From NCBI GenBank assembly GCA_002369255.1, contig DFFO01000025.1:1-7724 (forward strand): DNA of 7,724 nucleotides. Reading direction: 5' to 3'. The notes under the pieces are model-generated. The model searched no databases. It saw only the letters and a list, made by a program, of their open reading frames with translations, and was not told where the DNA came from. The stretch comes from Lachnospiraceae bacterium UBA3774. GTDB taxonomy: Bacteria; Bacillota; Clostridia; Lachnospirales; Lachnospiraceae. Within the stretch, counting starts at the first letter, position 1, and every line of letters starts with the position of its first letter. Positions 5,917 through 7,724 of this stretch are shown here, one piece after another. The position numbers were made by a program, and so were the translations under genes.

Positions 5917-7320
5917 TTAATCTTCTGTTTCATTTAAAGAATCTATCTGCGTCTGAACGTCGTCTTTAAACGTCTCCCACGCGTCCTCATGCTCGACAAA
6001 GTACAGTGGGCACAGCTTTCCCGTCACGTCATAATGCCTTATAACGTTGTCCGGGCCAAGGCCGTATCTGTCGCACAGCCATGCCGTAAGCTTGACCAAA
6101 GAAGCATATGTCTCGTCCGTAAACTTTCCGGTTTCGTCAGGATGACAGTTCTCGATTGATATTGTATCATTATTTCTATTGTTTGAACAATAAGCTATTT
6201 CGTCGATCGGAACAACAGCCAATATTTCCCCTTCCGTTCCTATGATAAAATTGCTGCTCGCATATGTCGGATCTTCAGGGCTTTGCTTTGAAAGTCCTTC
6301 AAAATAGTTTCTGTTTTGCTTTGCCGAGGTTCCGGGATTTGCGGTATAGTGTATCACTATATCCTTTACCTGCAAAAGAGGCGTTCCGGGCCTTGAATAC
6401 TCATTTTCGGAAAGGTAATCCTCCTCAATATAGTCCGGAAGCCCGTATTTGCTGGGCGCCTTTGCGCTTCCCGGCAATACTCCGGGAAAGATAAATGCAA
6501 CCGCCGTTATGATGACGGCAAGCGCTATCCTGTAATAGCCAAAGGGTTTGAAGTTCCTGCGGCTGATATATTTTTTGATAAGCTTGACGGCAAACATCGA
6601 GACGACAAAAGATACAAACAGAGCCGCCGCAAGCACTATTATCTGTTTTCCGGTAAAGGTGTTTCCCGCTCTGAAAAATTTCAGGATCTTGACAAGACTT
6701 GCGCCCGCCATAATGGGTATAGCCATACTGAACGTAAAATCCGCCGCAGCGACCCTCGACGCTCCGAGGATCAGACCGGCAAGTATCGTTACGCCGCTTC
6801 TGGAAGTGCCGGGAATGAGCGAAAGTACCTGGATCAGTCCTATAATAAAGGCAACTTTTATCGGAATATCCTCCATGGAGGAATATTTTTTCTTTCGTCT
6901 TCTGTTTTTGTTTTCAACAACGATAAAGAGTATTCCGTAAATCGCAAGCGCCAGCGCGACAACCTGCCAGGTGTAAAGATTTTCATCAAAAAAGTCACTG
7001 AAAAATACTCCTGCTATTCCGGCAGGAATGCAGCCTACCACGATCCTTATCCAGTTTTTCCAGACCTTTTTTTTGCCGTTTTCCGTAAGCCTTGAGCTGA
7101 AAGGATTGAGTCTTTTTCTGTATAACAAAAAGACTGCTATAACGGCTCCGAGCTGAATGACAACTCTTAAGAAATCAAGAAAGCTGTCGGTAAACAGCGA
7201 TGAATCCGGTTTCCAAAAGCTTTCAAATATGATAAGGTGTCCCGTACTGCTGACGGGAAGCCACTCTGTAACTCCTTCTATCGTTCCGTAAATCAGAATC
7301 CATATTATCAGTTCGATCAT
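5917..7320 (-). CDS. uppP: Undecaprenyl-diphosphatase fused to a zinc N-acetylmuramoyl-L-alanine amidase
   Basis: One 467-residue frame carries two enzymes. Residues 1-283 are a complete UppP/BacA, which dephosphorylates undecaprenyl diphosphate so the lipid carrier can be reused for wall synthesis. EGVTEWLPVSSTGH (15-28: E15, E19, S24, H28) and PGTSRSG (170-176, R174) are its active-site motifs, and AADFTFSMAIP (192-202) is also conserved. Residues about 284-315 form a linker. Residues about 316-455 are an Amidase_2/PGRP-type domain that cuts the muramoyl-alanine bond. Its zinc ligands are H324 (HYTAN), H429 and C437, with K435 two before the cysteine as in T7 lysozyme, and SIENCHP (388-394) is typical of clostridial members. 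Positive residues in loops 68-90, 138-147 and 247-258 place these in the cytoplasm, so the last span (261-281) delivers the amidase outside. The ATG follows GGGAG by five bases. ung ends 11 bases upstream. Both domain assignments are firm; the fusion itself is unusual. Confidence 0.94.
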   Translation of the reverse strand: MIELIIWILIYGTIEGVTEWLPVSSTGHLIIFESFWKPDSSLFTDSFLDFLRVVIQLGAVIAVFLLYRKRLNPFSSRLTENGKKKVWKNWIRIVVGCIPAGIAGVFFSDFFDENLYTWQVVALALAIYGILFIVVENKNRRRKKKYSSMEDIPIKVAFIIGLIQVLSLIPGTSRSGVTILAGLILGASRVAAADFTFSMAIPIMAGASLVKILKFFRAGNTFTGKQIIVLAAALFVSFVVSMFAVKLIKKYISRRNFKPFGYYRIALAVIITAVAFIFPGVLPGSAKAPSKYGLPDYIEEDYLSENEYSRPGTPLLQVKDIVIHYTANPGTSAKQNRNYFEGLSKQSPEDPTYASSNFIIGTEGEILAVVPIDEIAYCSNNRNNDTISIENCHPDETGKFTDETYASLVKLTAWLCDRYGLGPDNVIRHYDVTGKLCPLYFVEHEDAWETFKDDVQTQIDSLNETED

Positions 7321-7331
7321 TTAAACTCCCT

Positions 7332-7724
7332 TTATATCTGCCAATCTATTGGCGAAGATCCTTTGCTTGTCAGAAATTCGTTTGTCTTTGAAAAATGCCT
7401 GCAGCCGAAAAAACCGCGATATGCCGAAAGCGGGCTCGGATGCGGCGCTTTAAGGATCAGATGTGACGGATTGTCAAGCATCGAGGCCTTTTTTCCGGCA
7501 GGCGCTCCCCAAAGCAAAAAAACTACCGGCCGGTCTATCTTGTTTACTTCCTTGATGACTGCGTCCGTAAACTGCTCCCACCCGATATTTGCGTGCGAGA
7601 GCGGTTTGTGCGCCCGCACAGTAAGTATGGTATTAAGCAGCAATACTCCCTGCTCGGCCCATTTTGTAAGATCACCGTGATCCGGTATCAAAAAGCCCGT
7701 ATCATCATGCAATTCTTTATAAAT
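7332..7724 (-). CDS. ung: Uracil-DNA glycosylase, family 1, C-terminal part (runs off the right edge)
   Basis: Removes uracil from DNA, starting base-excision repair. The last 130 residues are visible and the frame is open at the right edge. Five residues (IYKEL) precede the HDDTGF stretch, so the TTG at 7712 is an internal leucine and not the start. WAEQGVLLLNTILTVR, GWEQFTDAVI and VVFLLWGAPAGKK are family hallmarks. APHPSPLSAYRGFFGCRHFS contains the catalytic histidine and the minor-groove intercalation loop. The N-terminal GQDPYH motif with the catalytic aspartate is outside the window. The stop codon overlaps the purine-rich ribosome site of the uppP fusion gene, 11 bases before its ATG, so the two are very probably co-transcribed. 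Confidence 0.96.
   Translation of the reverse strand: MYKELHDDTGFLIPDHGDLTKWAEQGVLLLNTILTVRAHKPLSHANIGWEQFTDAVIKEVNKIDRPVVFLLWGAPAGKKASMLDNPSHLILKAPHPSPLSAYRGFFGCRHFSKTNEFLTSKGSSPIDWQI

Noticed and set aside
6548..6940. Plus-strand open frame of 130 codons opposite the UppP domain
   Set aside because: Hydrophobic codons on one strand tend to give long antisense frames; no recognisable family or start signal.
7237..7680. Plus-strand open frame of 147 codons opposite ung and the start of uppP
   Set aside because: Both minus-strand genes here are clearly recognised; this frame has no protein-like motifs and is antisense noise.
7710..7712. TTG at 7712 as the ung start
   Set aside because: The frame continues to the window edge with family-like residues, and the catalytic GQDPYH region must lie further upstream. 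It is an internal leucine codon.
1..7724. Defence island, prophage, insertion sequence, CRISPR or other new multi-gene system
   Set aside because: Every gene falls in a known housekeeping family; no transposase, integrase, direct-repeat array or compositionally odd block was seen.

Overview
The window reads as an ordinary, tightly packed chromosomal segment of a Clostridia-type Firmicute. The best guess is a Lachnospiraceae-like gut lineage. This rests on protein style (EF-P, YqeG, CoaX, NrdR and an AI-2E family protein that all look clostridial), purine-rich Shine-Dalgarno sites and moderately AT-rich DNA. No tRNA, rRNA, CRISPR array, insertion sequence or prophage gene is visible, and no stretch over 300 bases lacks a gene. 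The genus cannot be fixed from sequence alone.

Layout. Left block, minus strand, read right to left: yqeG (HAD phosphatase), then efp (elongation factor P) from its own promoter and closed by a good intrinsic terminator, then the first 131 codons of an M18 aminopeptidase running off the left edge. Centre: coaX (type III pantothenate kinase) is the only plus-strand gene. It diverges from yqeG across a short, strikingly symmetric promoter region and meets nrdR tail to tail with one base between the stop codons. Right block, minus strand, read right to left: ung (5' part outside the window), an uppP-amidase fusion gene, an AI-2E family membrane protein, prfC (release factor 3) and nrdR. The gaps are only 11 to 18 bases, so these five very likely share a transcript.

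Function. The genes are mostly housekeeping: translation (EF-P, RF3), coenzyme A synthesis (CoaX), nucleotide and DNA maintenance (NrdR, Ung), cell-envelope lipid recycling (UppP) and peptide turnover (M18).

The most notable item is the 467-residue protein that joins a complete undecaprenyl-diphosphatase to a complete zinc peptidoglycan amidase. The positive-inside pattern of its loops puts the amidase outside the cell, so one polypeptide would combine lipid-carrier recycling with wall hydrolysis. Second is the yqeG/coaX divergent promoter pair, whose two -10 boxes lie at equal distances from the centre of a 14-bp palindrome. The yqeG promoter would start transcription exactly at the A of its ATG, implying a leaderless mRNA. 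Third, prfC has a TTG start with no clear Shine-Dalgarno and lies in the same frame as the gene upstream, separated from it by a single TAA.
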